Source: Pseudomonas sp.
Lineage (GTDB): Bacteria > Pseudomonadota > Gammaproteobacteria > Pseudomonadales > Pseudomonadaceae
DNA length: 30,205 nt
Assembly: GCA_007117785.1 (NCBI GenBank)
Contig: SKFV01000313.1
Location: forward strand, 1 to 30,205
Reading direction: 5' to 3'
Part shown: one piece after another, positions 17,092-25,672 of the stretch
How positions within the stretch are numbered: the first letter of the stretch is position 1
Layout of the letters: every line of letters begins with the position of its first letter
Translations under genes and position numbers: made by a program
Notes under the pieces: model-generated
What the model was told of the DNA's origin: nothing
The model's input: the letters and a program-made list of their open reading frames with translations, nothing else
Database searches by the model: none

Positions 17092-20000
17092 ACCGAGGCC
17101 TCCACCGGTGAAATAACCAGTAATTCCTGTTCCTGTAGCTGCATCAGCGGCCGATAGACCTGCTCGGCCCAGTCCTCGAAACCACCCTCCAGCAAACTGG
17201 CAAAATCGGGGAAACTGCGCTGTAGCGCAACACTACGATCGACTTCTCCGGTCTGATAGGCGTTGCCGTCATAGCCCTGCCGGGCCTTGCTGACATCCTC
17301 ACCCTTGAGCCAGATCATTGCGGCGTCCAGTTGCAGTGGCAGCGGTTGGCAGAGGCCCTGCTGCCAGGCGTTCAGCCAGACCTGCAGGGTGGCTTCAGCT
17401 TCAACTGGCGACACCGGTAGCAGCAACAGGTTGGCATCTTCGGCGATCAGGCAGCCCTGCACAGCATGCCCGTTGGCACAGGCCAGCAAGTGCCGGCACA
17501 CTGCTGAGAGCACCCGCTTCCAGCGCGGTGATGGAGGCTTTGCGCTGCCGTCGAGCAAGCGCCCGGTTTCCAGTTGCAACAACATTGATCCGCCCAGGGT
17601 GCTGGATGAACGCAGTCCGCTCAGCCAGTCCTGCAGTTGTATACCCGGCGCTTCGGCGGTGACTGCCAGAGGGTGTTCAATCGCCGTGTCCCAGACCTCC
17701 AGCAATTGTCGATAACGCAGCAACTGGTCTGCCAACGGGGCAATCAAGGCTTGCCGGTCAAGCTCACCAAAACCGGCCAGCGGCAGGCTGCCACGCTGGC
17801 TCAAGCGTTCGGATTCCTGCTGCAACACCTGTTCCCAGTCCGCCTCCAGGCCACTGGCCAGAGTACGCTGCAGCAACCACTGACTGAGTTCAAAGCGCTG
17901 CAGGCCGTTCAGTGCAAAAGGCTCATCATCCTCAGTGTGCAGCTCGGCTTCGCGGAACCAGACCTTGAGGCGCTGGGCAAAGAAGTGCTCGACCGGGTTG
18001 CGCAAGAAGCGCTGCAAGGCCGGCAGATCAATCGGTTCGCTGAGAGCCAGTGGTGCCAGAGCGCTATCTGCAACTGGCAACAAGGGCGCTTCATGCAGCA
18101 CCCGCCAGTCGCTGGCATAGCTGAACAGGCGGGCATTGCTGCCATCGAAATACTGCCGACTGAAGGGCTGCAAGGGATGTTCGGTCGTCAATGCCTTGAG
18201 CACATCGTGGCTGGCTTCCGAGCACTGCCAGCCGGAAGCCAGGTGATCACGCAACTGGCCGATCAGCACCGACGGCGGGCGCTCACCATTGTCGCGAATA
18301 CTGCGCCCGACCCAGCTGATATACAGGCTATCTCGTGCAGACAGCAGGGCTTCCAGCAGCAGGTAACGGTCATCCTCTCGCCGCGAACGATCACCGGGCC
18401 GGTAATCATTGGCCATCAGGTCAAAATCCAGCGGCGGTTGTGCTCGCGGGTAATCACCATCATTCATGCCGAGCAGGCAGACCTGACGAAAGGGAATCGC
18501 GCGCATCGGCATCAAGGTGCAGACATTCACCGAGCCGGCAAGAAAGCGCTGACTAAGCTGGTTCTGGCCGACGCCCTGCAACCAGGCCTCGGCCACAACG
18601 TTGAGGGGCAAGGCCTCTTCAAGGGTGACCTCGGCGCACAGCTCCAGCCACTGATCGAGGCTCTCATGCAATTGGCCAAGCAACAGTTGATCCGTTTCGC
18701 TGCTGGCGGCGAAAAAGTCAGCCAGCAACTGACGCAGTCGCTCGCCCCAGTCTCGCGGCTGGGCTGCTGTGGTCAATGCCTGCTCATGCCGGTCCAGCGC
18801 TTGCAGTAACTGATCAAGTGGACCGATCAGGGCGGCGTCCAGCCCGCCAACTTCGTCATAGGGCTCAATCTCGCCCCAGGCGCTGTGCATACCGGTGGCG
18901 TAGCCAAGCAACATGCGCCGCCAGCCAAAACGCCAACTGTTGCGTTCAAGGCCCTCCGGCAGACCGCGTGCAGTACGCCGCTGCTGATCCAGCCCCCAGC
19001 GAATGCCGGCGCCCTCAATCCAGCGCTGCAGGGTTGGCAAGTCGGCTTCGGCCAGGCCAAAGCGATTCCGCAGCGCCGGTACATCGAGCAGATCCAGCAC
19101 CTCACTGACCGGCAAACGGCTATGCGGCAATTGCAGCAGATGCTCCAGTGCAATCAACAGCGGCTCGCGCCCACGCTGGTTCTGGTCAGCCAGGGTAAAG
19201 GGGATGTAGCGTGGGTCATCGGTTGCGTATTGACCAAACACCGCCTGGATATGCGGCGCGTAGGTATCCACATCCGGCACCATGACAATTACATCGCGCG
19301 GGCGCAGTGATGGTTCACGGCCAAAGGCATCCAGTAACTGGTCATGCAGAATTTCCACTTCGCGCTGCGCGCTGTGGGCAATATGCATACGGATCGAGGT
19401 ATCAGCGGTCAATTGCGGCGGCGCTTCGGCTTGCGGCTGCGCACTGGCCAGTGGCGACCACAGACTGCGGGTTTCTGCCAGCGGGCGCAACTCGAGAATA
19501 TCCTGCTGCACCTGTTGCAGCAGGGTATCCCCGGGCGGCGCCTCGAACAGATCGACCCGACCACCATTGATCGCCGCGAAACGCGCCTCGTAACTGGCAC
19601 GCTCATCATGCACATCCAGCAGGTTGATATAGTCACGCGCCTGCTTGCCCCAGGCCGCCAGCAAGGGATGGGCATGCTGGTGCAGGGTATTTTCGTCGAG
19701 CTGCACGGGGCTATCAGGCTTGGCCGCCTGGCGGCGGTATTGATGCCTGAGCAGTTCACGGTCAGCGACGATGTCACCCCAGTAAAACTGGCAGGGGTTG
19801 AGCACGGCCAGCAACACCTGACTGAAACGCCCGAGCGCCGCGAGGGCCTCCAGGGTCTGGGCTGGTAGCGACGAGATGCCGAATACAATCACCCGCCGCG
19901 GCAAGCCTGCCGGGCGTTCATCGGTGCTGAGCAGAGCGTCCAGTGCACGCGGATGAACCCCCGCGCGGCTATTACTGACATGCTCGCTACCCACATCGGC

Positions 20001-20588
20001 CAACACCGCACGCCACAAAGCCGGCTGCCACAGTTCATGTTCGTTCAGTGCCCGACCGCCATTACGCGACAGGCTGATGAAGTCTTGCCCGGCTGCCCAA
20101 TCATTCAACCAGTCAGCGCGGTACACCTGATACTGATCGAACAGATCGGCCAGGCGTTCGGCCAGTTGGTAGCGTTTGCGGCAATCATCATCGTCGGCGA
20201 GAAAGCGCTGCAAGGGCGCAAAGGCAGGATCATCCAGCAAGGCAGGAAGCAGACGCAGCAAGCGCCATGTCAGCGGTTGCTTGTCCAGCGGCGAGCTGCC
20301 CGGCACGCTCTCGGCACCCAGCACATCTCGATACAGACGCCAGAGAAACTGGGCGGGGAGCTGCACATCCAACGCGGCAGCAATGCCACAACCGCCCTGC
20401 TCCGGATCGGCCGCCAGCGCCATTTCCAGCCACTGAGCGATGCCGTTGCTCTGCACCAGCACCACTTCATTTTCCAGCGGTGCCAGGGGATTTTCCCGCA
20501 TCCAGTTGACCACCAGCTGACGCAGGCTTTCCAGGCGATTGCCATGCAGAATCATGAATCCGGGGCTGAGACTGGCGGCGTCCTGCAT
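17088..20588 (-). CDS. recC: RecBCD exonuclease V gamma subunit (Chi recognition)
   Basis: A 1166-residue inactive helicase-like subunit that splits the duplex and reads Chi. Recognisable stretches are HGNRLESLRQLVVNWM near the start, VVLVQSNGIAQWLEMALA, GISSLPAQTLEALAAL, RDVIVMVPDVDTYAPHI, and MPMRAIPFRQVCLLGMNDGDYPR with the helicase-like core. I chose the ATG at 20588 because GGGAG stands 5-6 nt upstream. Starts at 20642 or 20600 would lengthen the protein by 18 or 4 residues but lack such a site. Four bases overlap with recB. A palindromic element and a small hairpin occupy the upstream region. Confidence 0.96.
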   Translation of the reverse strand: MQDAASLSPGFMILHGNRLESLRQLVVNWMRENPLAPLENEVVLVQSNGIAQWLEMALAADPEQGGCGIAAALDVQLPAQFLWRLYRDVLGAESVPGSSPLDKQPLTWRLLRLLPALLDDPAFAPLQRFLADDDDCRKRYQLAERLADLFDQYQVYRADWLNDWAAGQDFISLSRNGGRALNEHELWQPALWRAVLADVGSEHVSNSRAGVHPRALDALLSTDERPAGLPRRVIVFGISSLPAQTLEALAALGRFSQVLLAVLNPCQFYWGDIVADRELLRHQYRRQAAKPDSPVQLDENTLHQHAHPLLAAWGKQARDYINLLDVHDERASYEARFAAINGGRVDLFEAPPGDTLLQQVQQDILELRPLAETRSLWSPLASAQPQAEAPPQLTADTSIRMHIAHSAQREVEILHDQLLDAFGREPSLRPRDVIVMVPDVDTYAPHIQAVFGQYATDDPRYIPFTLADQNQRGREPLLIALEHLLQLPHSRLPVSEVLDLLDVPALRNRFGLAEADLPTLQRWIEGAGIRWGLDQQRRTARGLPEGLERNSWRFGWRRMLLGYATGMHSAWGEIEPYDEVGGLDAALIGPLDQLLQALDRHEQALTTAAQPRDWGERLRQLLADFFAASSETDQLLLGQLHESLDQWLELCAEVTLEEALPLNVVAEAWLQGVGQNQLSQRFLAGSVNVCTLMPMRAIPFRQVCLLGMNDGDYPRAQPPLDFDLMANDYRPGDRSRREDDRYLLLEALLSARDSLYISWVGRSIRDNGERPPSVLIGQLRDHLASGWQCSEASHDVLKALTTEHPLQPFSRQYFDGSNARLFSYASDWRVLHEAPLLPVADSALAPLALSEPIDLPALQRFLRNPVEHFFAQRLKVWFREAELHTEDDEPFALNGLQRFELSQWLLQRTLASGLEADWEQVLQQESERLSQRGSLPLAGFGELDRQALIAPLADQLLRYRQLLEVWDTAIEHPLAVTAEAPGIQLQDWLSGLRSSSTLGGSMLLQLETGRLLDGSAKPPSPRWKRVLSAVCRHLLACANGHAVQGCLIAEDANLLLLPVSPVEAEATLQVWLNAWQQGLCQPLPLQLDAAMIWLKGEDVSKARQGYDGNAYQTGEVDRSVALQRSFPDFASLLEGGFEDWAEQVYRPLMQLQEQELLVISPVEASV

Positions 20589-20651
20589 GACTTCTCCCAT
20601 GTTGAGCGAGTCTGCATGCTCGCGATGCAGATCATTCATCATAGTATCAGG

Positions 20652-20668
20652 GACCTGTGCGACAGGTC
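20652..20668 (-). other. Hairpin between the MITE and recC
   Basis: GACCTGT (20652-20658) and ACAGGTC (20662-20668) form a perfect 7-bp stem with a 3-nt loop, in the leader region of recC. It could be a small REP-like unit or affect recC translation. Minus-strand TATTCT or TATATC (20678-20687) just upstream resembles a -10 box. Confidence 0.35.
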
Positions 20669-20687
20669 AGGTCGCAGATATAGAATA

Positions 20688-20829
20688 AGGGAGCCTTTGA
20701 AAACGTAGGCGAGGCAGGTGCAGCAAGGCAAAAACAGGCGAAAAAACGCAGTTTACTTATTGTAAATGAGTATTTTGAGCCTGTTTTTAACGCAGCTGCG
20801 GCAACGCAGGTAGTTTTCAGAGGCTCCCT
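20688..20829. mobile_element. 142-bp palindromic MITE-like element
   Basis: Ends are perfect inverted repeats of nine bases (20688-20696 and 20821-20829), and the arms extend to 17 bp with one mismatch, GAAAAC pairing with GTTTTC. Further in, AAAAACAGGC on the left matches GCCTGTTTTT on the right, and the centre is TTTAC-N5-GTAAA. The whole unit folds as one long imperfect hairpin with no coding capacity. TAA lies just outside GGGAGCC on the left and just outside GGCTCCC on the right, compatible with a short target duplication. I read it as a non-autonomous transposon relic; I have not seen another copy in this window. Confidence 0.7.
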
Positions 20830-22174
20830 AAACTTGAGACCCAAGAAAAGTCCGCTCCCACGGACTGATCTGTTGCATATAACTGTCCAGCTCCATGCGC
20901 TTGGTGGCGAGAAAACCCTCAATAAACTCTTTACCCAACCAATCGCGGGCGAAGTGGCTACGCTGCAGGCGATGCAGCGCCTGATGCAAGGTAACAGGGA
21001 CCAGTAGCGCATCCTCGGCCACAAACTCGCCATGCACTTCGGCGCTGGGCAGACATTCATCTTCAATGCCTTGCAGGCCCGCAGCCAGGCTGGCGGCAAT
21101 TGCCAGATAGGGATTGGCATCGGCGCCCGGCAAGCGATTTTCCACCCGCCGATCAACCGGGCCGCTATGGGGCACGCGCAAACCGGCCATGCGGTTGTCG
21201 GTCGACCAGCACAGGCTGTTGGGCGACGCATACGGGCTGTAATAGCGCTGGTAACTGTTGACGTAAGGTGCCATCAGTGCGGTCAGATCGGCCAGCCAGG
21301 CCTGTTGACCACCGATGTAGTGCTGGAAACTGAAGGTCGGCTCGCCGGTCTGTGGGTCGGTGAAAATATTCTTGCCGGAACTGCGCGCGATGATGCTCTG
21401 GTGCACGTGCATCGAGCTGCCCGGCATGTCGGCCAGCGGCTTGGCCATGCATACCGCCTTGAGGCCATGCTTGAGTGCCAGCTCGCCTAGCATAAACTTG
21501 AACAGGAAGGTCTGGTCGGCCACCTGCAGGGCATCACCGTGGACAAAGTTCAGCTCGAACTGGCTCAGGCCCATTTCATTCATGAAAGTATCGCGTGGAA
21601 TGCCCAGGGCATCCATCGCGGTTTTCAGCTCGTCAAAAAAGGCCTGCAAACCATTGGCACTGCCGACGCTGAAGGCAGAAATGCCCGCTTCGCGCTGGCC
21701 ACCAATACCCCGTGGCGCCAAAAAACCCTGTTGTGGATCGGATGCGGCATCAAACAGATAGAACTCCAGCTCGGTCGCCACCACCGGCTGCCAGCCCCGC
21801 TCGGCATAGCGCTCCAGCACCCGCGCCAGCAAGGCCCGCGATGACAGGCCGCAGGCACCCCCATCCAGCTCTTCCGGCTGGCAGATAACCAGCCCGCGTG
21901 CATTCGCCCAGGGCAGGCGATGAACCTGACCAGCTACCGGTTGCATCACCAGATCACCGTCATCGTGGCCATAAAACTCGGGCTCGGGATAGCCACCCAT
22001 GATGCATTGCAGTAAAACCCCGCGCGCCAGATGCAGTCGCCGGCCTGCGATAAAACCTTCCTGGGTCATGACCTTGCCGCGCGGTACACCGTTCAGATCG
22101 GCGGTCACGCAGGCAATATCACTGACCCCGGCCAGGCACTGGGCAAGAGAAAGGCTGGAGGGTGCTGAGGTCAT
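20828..22174 (-). CDS. Glutamine synthetase-like ligase, PuuA/PauA type (gamma-glutamylpolyamine synthetase-like)
   Basis: A 448-residue member of the glutamine synthetase fold that probably joins glutamate to an amine using ATP, rather than making glutamine. Metal ligands are in TELEFYLFD (Glu135, Glu137) and the NEMGLSQFELNF region (199-210). The ATP/glutamate motif is MAKPLADMPGSSMHVHQS (243-260). NRMAGLRVP (327-335) and RVENRLPGADANPYLA (343-358) complete the active site. Pseudomonads use several such ligases for polyamine breakdown. ATG 22174 is the best start despite a weak ribosome site; the ORF extends 32 residues upstream without support. The stop codon TAG straddles the edge of the MITE-like element. 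A promoter lies at 22218-22245. The next upstream operon makes (nor)spermidine precursors, so a polyamine substrate is attractive but inferred. Confidence 0.9.
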   Translation of the reverse strand: MTSAPSSLSLAQCLAGVSDIACVTADLNGVPRGKVMTQEGFIAGRRLHLARGVLLQCIMGGYPEPEFYGHDDGDLVMQPVAGQVHRLPWANARGLVICQPEELDGGACGLSSRALLARVLERYAERGWQPVVATELEFYLFDAASDPQQGFLAPRGIGGQREAGISAFSVGSANGLQAFFDELKTAMDALGIPRDTFMNEMGLSQFELNFVHGDALQVADQTFLFKFMLGELALKHGLKAVCMAKPLADMPGSSMHVHQSIIARSSGKNIFTDPQTGEPTFSFQHYIGGQQAWLADLTALMAPYVNSYQRYYSPYASPNSLCWSTDNRMAGLRVPHSGPVDRRVENRLPGADANPYLAIAASLAAGLQGIEDECLPSAEVHGEFVAEDALLVPVTLHQALHRLQRSHFARDWLGKEFIEGFLATKRMELDSYMQQISPWERTFLGSQV

Positions 22175-22217
22175 AGCTGGCTCACAAACGGGATTGGCCG
22201 ACAATGGCAAGGCGATG

Positions 22218-22245
22218 ATGATACCTGAACACCGTCTGATGTCGA
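22218..22245 (-). promoter_or_regulatory. Promoter of the glutamine-synthetase-like gene
   Basis: TCGACA (22240-22245), 16-nt spacer and TATCAT (22218-22223) on the minus strand; each box matches the sigma-70 consensus at 5 of 6 positions. It lies downstream of the terminator of the previous operon and about 44 nt before the start codon. Confidence 0.55.
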
Positions 22246-22268
22246 TGACAGCCGCGACAATGAAAAAC

Positions 22269-22299
22269 AAAGAAGCCGGCTTTAGCAGCCGGCTTCTTT
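22269..22299 (-). terminator. Rho-independent terminator of the norspermidine operon
   Basis: A perfect 12-bp stem (22269-22280 with 22288-22299) closes a 7-nt loop. On the minus strand it ends in TTCTTTG followed by T5. It stands 15 nt beyond the stop of the carboxynorspermidine dehydrogenase gene. Its symmetric A and T arms could work in both directions. Confidence 0.92.
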
Positions 22300-22313
22300 A
22301 TCAAACTCTCAAC

Positions 22314-23552
22314 TCAGAAGCTCAAGGCTCGATCGCCTTGCTCGTCCTTGATTCGGGTCGGCAGGCCCATTTTGTTGAGCAGATTGATAAAGGGCTTGGG
22401 ATCCAGCTCTTCGATGTTGACCATCCTGTTCACATCCCACTCGCCCGTCGCGATAAGCAGTGCCGCAGCGACTGGCGGTACACCGGCGGTGTAGGAGATG
22501 CCCTGGCTACCCACTTCGGCATAGGCCTCCGCATGGTCGGCAACATTGTAGATAAACACTTCCTTGTCTTTGCCGTCTTTTTTGCCCTTGACCACGTCAC
22601 CGATGCAGGTCTTGCCGGTATAGGTCGGTGCCAGTGAAGAAGGGTCCGGCAGCACGGCCTTGACCACCTTGAGGGGCACCACTTCCAGTCCTTCGGCAGT
22701 AATTACCGGCTGCTCAGAGAGCAAACCAAGGCTATTCAGCACGGTGAACACATTGATGTAATGCTCGCCAAAGCCCATCCAGAAACGAATATTCGGCACA
22801 TCCAGGTTTTTCGACAGCGAATGCAGTTCATCGTGCCCGGTCATGTAACTGGTCTGCGCGCCTACTACCGGCAGGTCATCAGTCCGCTTGATCTCGAACA
22901 TGCTGTTGCTGACCCACTCGCGGTTCTGCCAGGACCAGACAGTACCGGTGAACTCACGGAAGTTGATCTCGGGATCAAAGTTGGTAGCGAAATAATGTCC
23001 GTGGCTACCTGCGTTGATATCAATGATGTCGATATCGCTGACGCTATCAAAGTATTCGTTGACTGCAACGGCCGCATAGGCGTTGACCACCCCCGGGTCA
23101 AAACCAGCACCAAGGATCGCGGTGACGCCCTTTTCGGCACACAGTTCTCTACGCTTCCATTCGTAGTTGGCATACCACGGTGGCGTTTCGCAGATTTTCT
23201 CCGGCTCTTCGTGAATCGCCGTATCCATATAGGCAACACCGGTTTCGATGCAGGCCTGCAATACAGACATATTGACGAAAGACGATCCGACATTGATGAC
23301 GATCTGGGACTGGGTCTGTTCAATCAGGGCCTTGGTGGCCTCGACATCCAGCGCATTCAACGCGTGCGCCTGCAACACACCAGCAACCTTCAGGCTACCC
23401 TTTTCCTGCACGCTGTCGACGATCTGCTGACATTTCTCGACCGTACGTGAGGCGATATGGATATTTCCCAATATATCGTTATGTTGCGCACACTTGTGGG
23501 CAACCACTTGGGCAACACCCCCGGCACCAACAATCAGAACGTTTTTCTTCAT
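22314..23552 (-). CDS. Carboxynorspermidine/carboxyspermidine dehydrogenase (saccharopine dehydrogenase family)
   Basis: Predicted to condense aspartate semialdehyde with diaminopropane or putrescine by NADPH-dependent reduction, giving carboxynorspermidine or carboxyspermidine. The 412 residues start with a Rossmann fold, VLIVGAGGVAQVVAHKC (5-21), followed by IASRT; EEPEKICETPPWYANYEW and GAGFDPGVVNAYA are typical of the Lys1-like carboxyspermidine dehydrogenases. Context is decisive: the partner decarboxylase gene lies 49 nt upstream on the same strand. ATG 23552 has GAGGA upstream; the ORF's earlier start (23579) has no advantage. The amine used cannot be read from sequence. A strong terminator follows. 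Confidence 0.9.
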   Translation of the reverse strand: MKKNVLIVGAGGVAQVVAHKCAQHNDILGNIHIASRTVEKCQQIVDSVQEKGSLKVAGVLQAHALNALDVEATKALIEQTQSQIVINVGSSFVNMSVLQACIETGVAYMDTAIHEEPEKICETPPWYANYEWKRRELCAEKGVTAILGAGFDPGVVNAYAAVAVNEYFDSVSDIDIIDINAGSHGHYFATNFDPEINFREFTGTVWSWQNREWVSNSMFEIKRTDDLPVVGAQTSYMTGHDELHSLSKNLDVPNIRFWMGFGEHYINVFTVLNSLGLLSEQPVITAEGLEVVPLKVVKAVLPDPSSLAPTYTGKTCIGDVVKGKKDGKDKEVFIYNVADHAEAYAEVGSQGISYTAGVPPVAAALLIATGEWDVNRMVNIEELDPKPFINLLNKMGLPTRIKDEQGDRALSF

Positions 23553-23601
23553 TGCTCTTCCTCGAAACGCCTCCTTCAAAGGCTTTGGTGGTTATCTAAC
23601 C

Positions 23602-24699
23602 TCAAGAGAGGCTGCCAACAAAATCATCAAACCCGAACTCGCGTACCAGTTCAACCTCACCGTCCAGACGCTTGACCGCTATGGCAGGCATTTGTACGCC
23701 ATTGAACCAGTTCTTCTTTACCATGGTATAACCGGCCGCATCGATAAACGACAGGCGGTCACCGATCTGTAACGGCTGATCAAACCGGAACTCACCGAAA
23801 ATATCACCGGCCAGACAGGATTTGCCGCAAACCATATACTCGTGCGGGCCGTCACAGGGGGCCATACGCGCAGGCTGGCGATAAATCAGCAGGTCAAGCA
23901 TGTGCGCTTCGATCGAGCTATCCACAATCGCCAATTGCTTGCCGTTGAACAGCGTGTCCAGCACGGTGACTTCCAGAGAGCTGCTCAGGGTAATGGCCGC
24001 TTCGCCAGGCTCAAGGTATACCTGTACACCGAAACGTTCGGAAAAAGCTCTCAGTCGAGCACAAAAGGTGTCCAGCGGATAACCTTCACCAGTGAAGTGA
24101 ATGCCGCCACCCAGACTGACCCACTCGACCTTCTCCAGCAGCGCACCAAAACGCTCTTCAATCTGGTTGAGCATGCGATCAAACAGCTCGAAATCACTAT
24201 TTTCGCAATTGTTGTGAATCATGAAGCCGGAGATCTTGTCGATCACGCCCATGACCTTGTCCGCATCCCACTCACCAAGTCGGCTGAATGGGCGCGACGG
24301 ATCAGCAATAATGAACTCGGAGCTGGATACACCCGGGTTCAGACGCAGGCCACGAACATGCTCACGCGACGCCTGTTCAAAGCGCTCAAGTTGGCTGATC
24401 GAGTTGAAAATGATCTTGTCGGAATGCGCGAGAACGTCGGCAATCTCGCTGTCGGCATAGGCCACGCTGTAGGCGTGGGTCTCACCGGGAAATTTGAGCT
24501 TGCCCAGTTTGACTTCGTTGAGCGACGACGAGGTAGTGCCATCCATGTAGCGGCTCATCAGTCCGAACACCGACCAGGTAGCAAAGCATTTCAATGCCAG
24601 CAAGGCTTTGGCACCGGAGTGCTCACGCACGTAGGCGATCTTCTCCAGATTGCGCAACAGCTTGCTTTCATCGATCAGATAATACGGTGTCTTGATCAC
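23602..24699 (-). CDS. nspC: Carboxynorspermidine decarboxylase (PLP, alanine racemase fold)
   Basis: Decarboxylates carboxynorspermidine or carboxyspermidine to norspermidine or spermidine. The 365-residue protein has the PLP lysine in LLALKCFATWS (Lys37), then GTTSSSLNEVKLG, KIIFNSISQLERF, LRLNPGVSS, HNNCEN, WVSLGGGIHFTGEGYP, LEPGEA, and CLAGDIFGEF with the active-site Cys of the partner subunit. I chose GTG 24699 because the family typically begins at a TP-Y-L motif and GAGGGG lies 10 nt upstream; a GTG 39 nt earlier (24738) gives a 378-residue version. With the dehydrogenase gene downstream it forms a two-gene operon. Norspermidine can signal for or against biofilm in Vibrio; whether that holds here is unknown. 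Confidence 0.93.
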   Translation of the reverse strand: MIKTPYYLIDESKLLRNLEKIAYVREHSGAKALLALKCFATWSVFGLMSRYMDGTTSSSLNEVKLGKLKFPGETHAYSVAYADSEIADVLAHSDKIIFNSISQLERFEQASREHVRGLRLNPGVSSSEFIIADPSRPFSRLGEWDADKVMGVIDKISGFMIHNNCENSDFELFDRMLNQIEERFGALLEKVEWVSLGGGIHFTGEGYPLDTFCARLRAFSERFGVQVYLEPGEAAITLSSSLEVTVLDTLFNGKQLAIVDSSIEAHMLDLLIYRQPARMAPCDGPHEYMVCGKSCLAGDIFGEFRFDQPLQIGDRLSFIDAAGYTMVKKNWFNGVQMPAIAVKRLDGEVELVREFGFDDFVGSLS

Positions 24700-24760
24700 C
24701 AGGATAGTACCCCTCTGCCCGTGACGAGGTTCCGGCACTGGCCGGACGACAAAACGCGCG

Positions 24761-24766
24761 ATTATA
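24761..24766 (-). promoter_or_regulatory. -10 box upstream of nspC
   Basis: A perfect TATAAT on the minus strand, 62 nt before the chosen start codon. No good -35 lies at 16-18 nt (TCGAAG at 17), so activation or weak basal use is possible. The gap 24700-24859 otherwise shows no gene. Confidence 0.45.
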
Positions 24767-24859
24767 AGGTAAAGGGACCGCCGCTTCGAGAAAAATCATG
24801 CCCTCGATATGGGCTAGCCTAGTAGCGAAAGCTTGGCAAATTGACTACAGAAAAATGAC

Positions 24860-24884
24860 AAAGGCCCGGACGAGCCGGGCCTTT
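24860..24884 (-). terminator. Rho-independent terminator after the first beta-barrel gene
   Basis: AAAGGCCCGG pairs perfectly with CCGGGCCTTT (10 bp) around a 5-nt loop. The minus strand continues with TGTCATTTTTC. It stands 17 nt after the stop of the 24902-25492 gene. Confidence 0.88.
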
Positions 24885-24901
24885 GGTTTGAGCAACCAAG
24901 A

Positions 24902-25492
24902 TCAGAAGGTATAGCGGAAACCAACTGAATACAGGTCGATCTTGGCCCGTGAGCCACGGTTGACGCGGTAGAAGTGATCATAGTCAACAACCAGATCAAT
25001 ACCTTGGGTGACATTCAGCGTGCCGCCAACAGAAACAGACGGTGAGTTGCGGCGGTTGCTGCCGGAGTCAGCCCCATTGGCATCAGATACGCGCCAATCA
25101 GTTTTCACCCGATGCACACCGACTTTTCCGTGCAGACTAAAGTCATTGGTCATTGGCCAGGTGGCAACCAGGTTGGCACCATAGGCTTCAGGATCCAGAC
25201 GGACAGTGGTGTTAGCCGAAGTCGCAGAAAATTTGCCCAGGCTGGCATATTGCAGCTCAACGGCCAGCATCTCGGTCAGACGATAACCTGCGCCCAATTT
25301 ATAGGCGTGGTCAGCACGATCCTTGGAAACCCGCTCACCGGTTTCAGCACGCAGATCATTGCGCAGCTTGTCCAGATTGGCATAAGCCATGCTGGTCGAA
25401 CCGAAAACATAGATACCAGTGTCAGCCGCAGCCTGACCCGTAGCAAAAGTGCAGGCAAGAATGGCCGCAGCCAGCGTAGTTTTCTTCATCAT
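24902..25492 (-). CDS. Outer-membrane beta-barrel protein
   Basis: A 196-residue secreted protein with a signal peptide that ends at a likely AAA site (TGQAAA then DTG). Alternating hydrophobic strands follow (YVFGSTSM, YKLGAGYRL, LAVELQYASLG, LHGKVGVHRV, VSVGGTLNV, LYSVGFRYTF), and the last residue is Phe, a BAM recognition feature. Size and strand spacing fit an eight-stranded OmpA/OmpW-like porin-fold barrel. No binding function is apparent. It is a paralogue of the 25717-26340 product. AGGAG at 25499-25503 supports ATG 25492 (or the adjacent ATG 25489). Its leader holds two A-rich motifs described separately. Confidence 0.85.
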   Translation of the reverse strand: MMKKTTLAAAILACTFATGQAAADTGIYVFGSTSMAYANLDKLRNDLRAETGERVSKDRADHAYKLGAGYRLTEMLAVELQYASLGKFSATSANTTVRLDPEAYGANLVATWPMTNDFSLHGKVGVHRVKTDWRVSDANGADSGSNRRNSPSVSVGGTLNVTQGIDLVVDYDHFYRVNRGSRAKIDLYSVGFRYTF

Positions 25493-25509
25493 GGGGTGCT
25501 CCTTGTACA

Positions 25510-25574
25510 TTTATTGTTGAGTCTTCCGGTAGAGGAAGTCATCAGGGCCTTACCCTTAGCCACTTTTATTGTTG
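25510..25574 (-). promoter_or_regulatory. Duplicated A-rich leader motif, possible Hfq/Crc sites
   Basis: The 10-nt sequence CAACAATAAA occurs twice on the minus strand (25565-25574 and 25510-25519), 55 nt apart, in the leader of the beta-barrel gene. Each contains AACAATAA, which fits the AAnAAnAA catabolite-activity motif bound by Hfq with Crc in Pseudomonas. The second copy is 7 nt upstream of the ribosome-binding site. Both lie downstream of the candidate promoter, so both would be in the mRNA. Confidence 0.45.
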
Positions 25575-25591
25575 CATGACCAACATGAGCC

Positions 25592-25619
25592 ATTATAGTC
25601 ACTTGTAACATTATGACCA
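25592..25619 (-). promoter_or_regulatory. Promoter of the first beta-barrel gene
   Basis: TATAAT (25592-25597), a perfect -10, is preceded by TGGTCA (25614-25619) at a 16-nt spacing on the minus strand. Transcription would start about 95 nt before the start codon, giving a long leader. Confidence 0.55.
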
Positions 25620-25672
25620 GATTTGCTCAATGCCATACCTGAAGCCTGATCAGCATGAATAGCCTGTTAAAT

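Noticed and set aside
17637..18809. 390-codon open frame antisense to recC
   Set aside because: It lies wholly inside recC, whose helicase-like blocks are clear. The translation looks like shadow sequence rich in Gln and Arg without domains.
20589..20642. Longer recC start at 20642
   Set aside because: No Shine-Dalgarno sequence precedes it, whereas ATG 20588 has GGGAG at good spacing.
20688..20829. CRISPR repeat or small RNA as explanation for the palindrome
   Set aside because: There is a single copy with no spacers. The full-length inverted repeat structure fits a MITE/REP-like element better.
23842..24822. 326-codon open frame antisense to nspC
   Set aside because: nspC shows the PLP lysine and all family motifs on the other strand; the antisense product resembles nothing.
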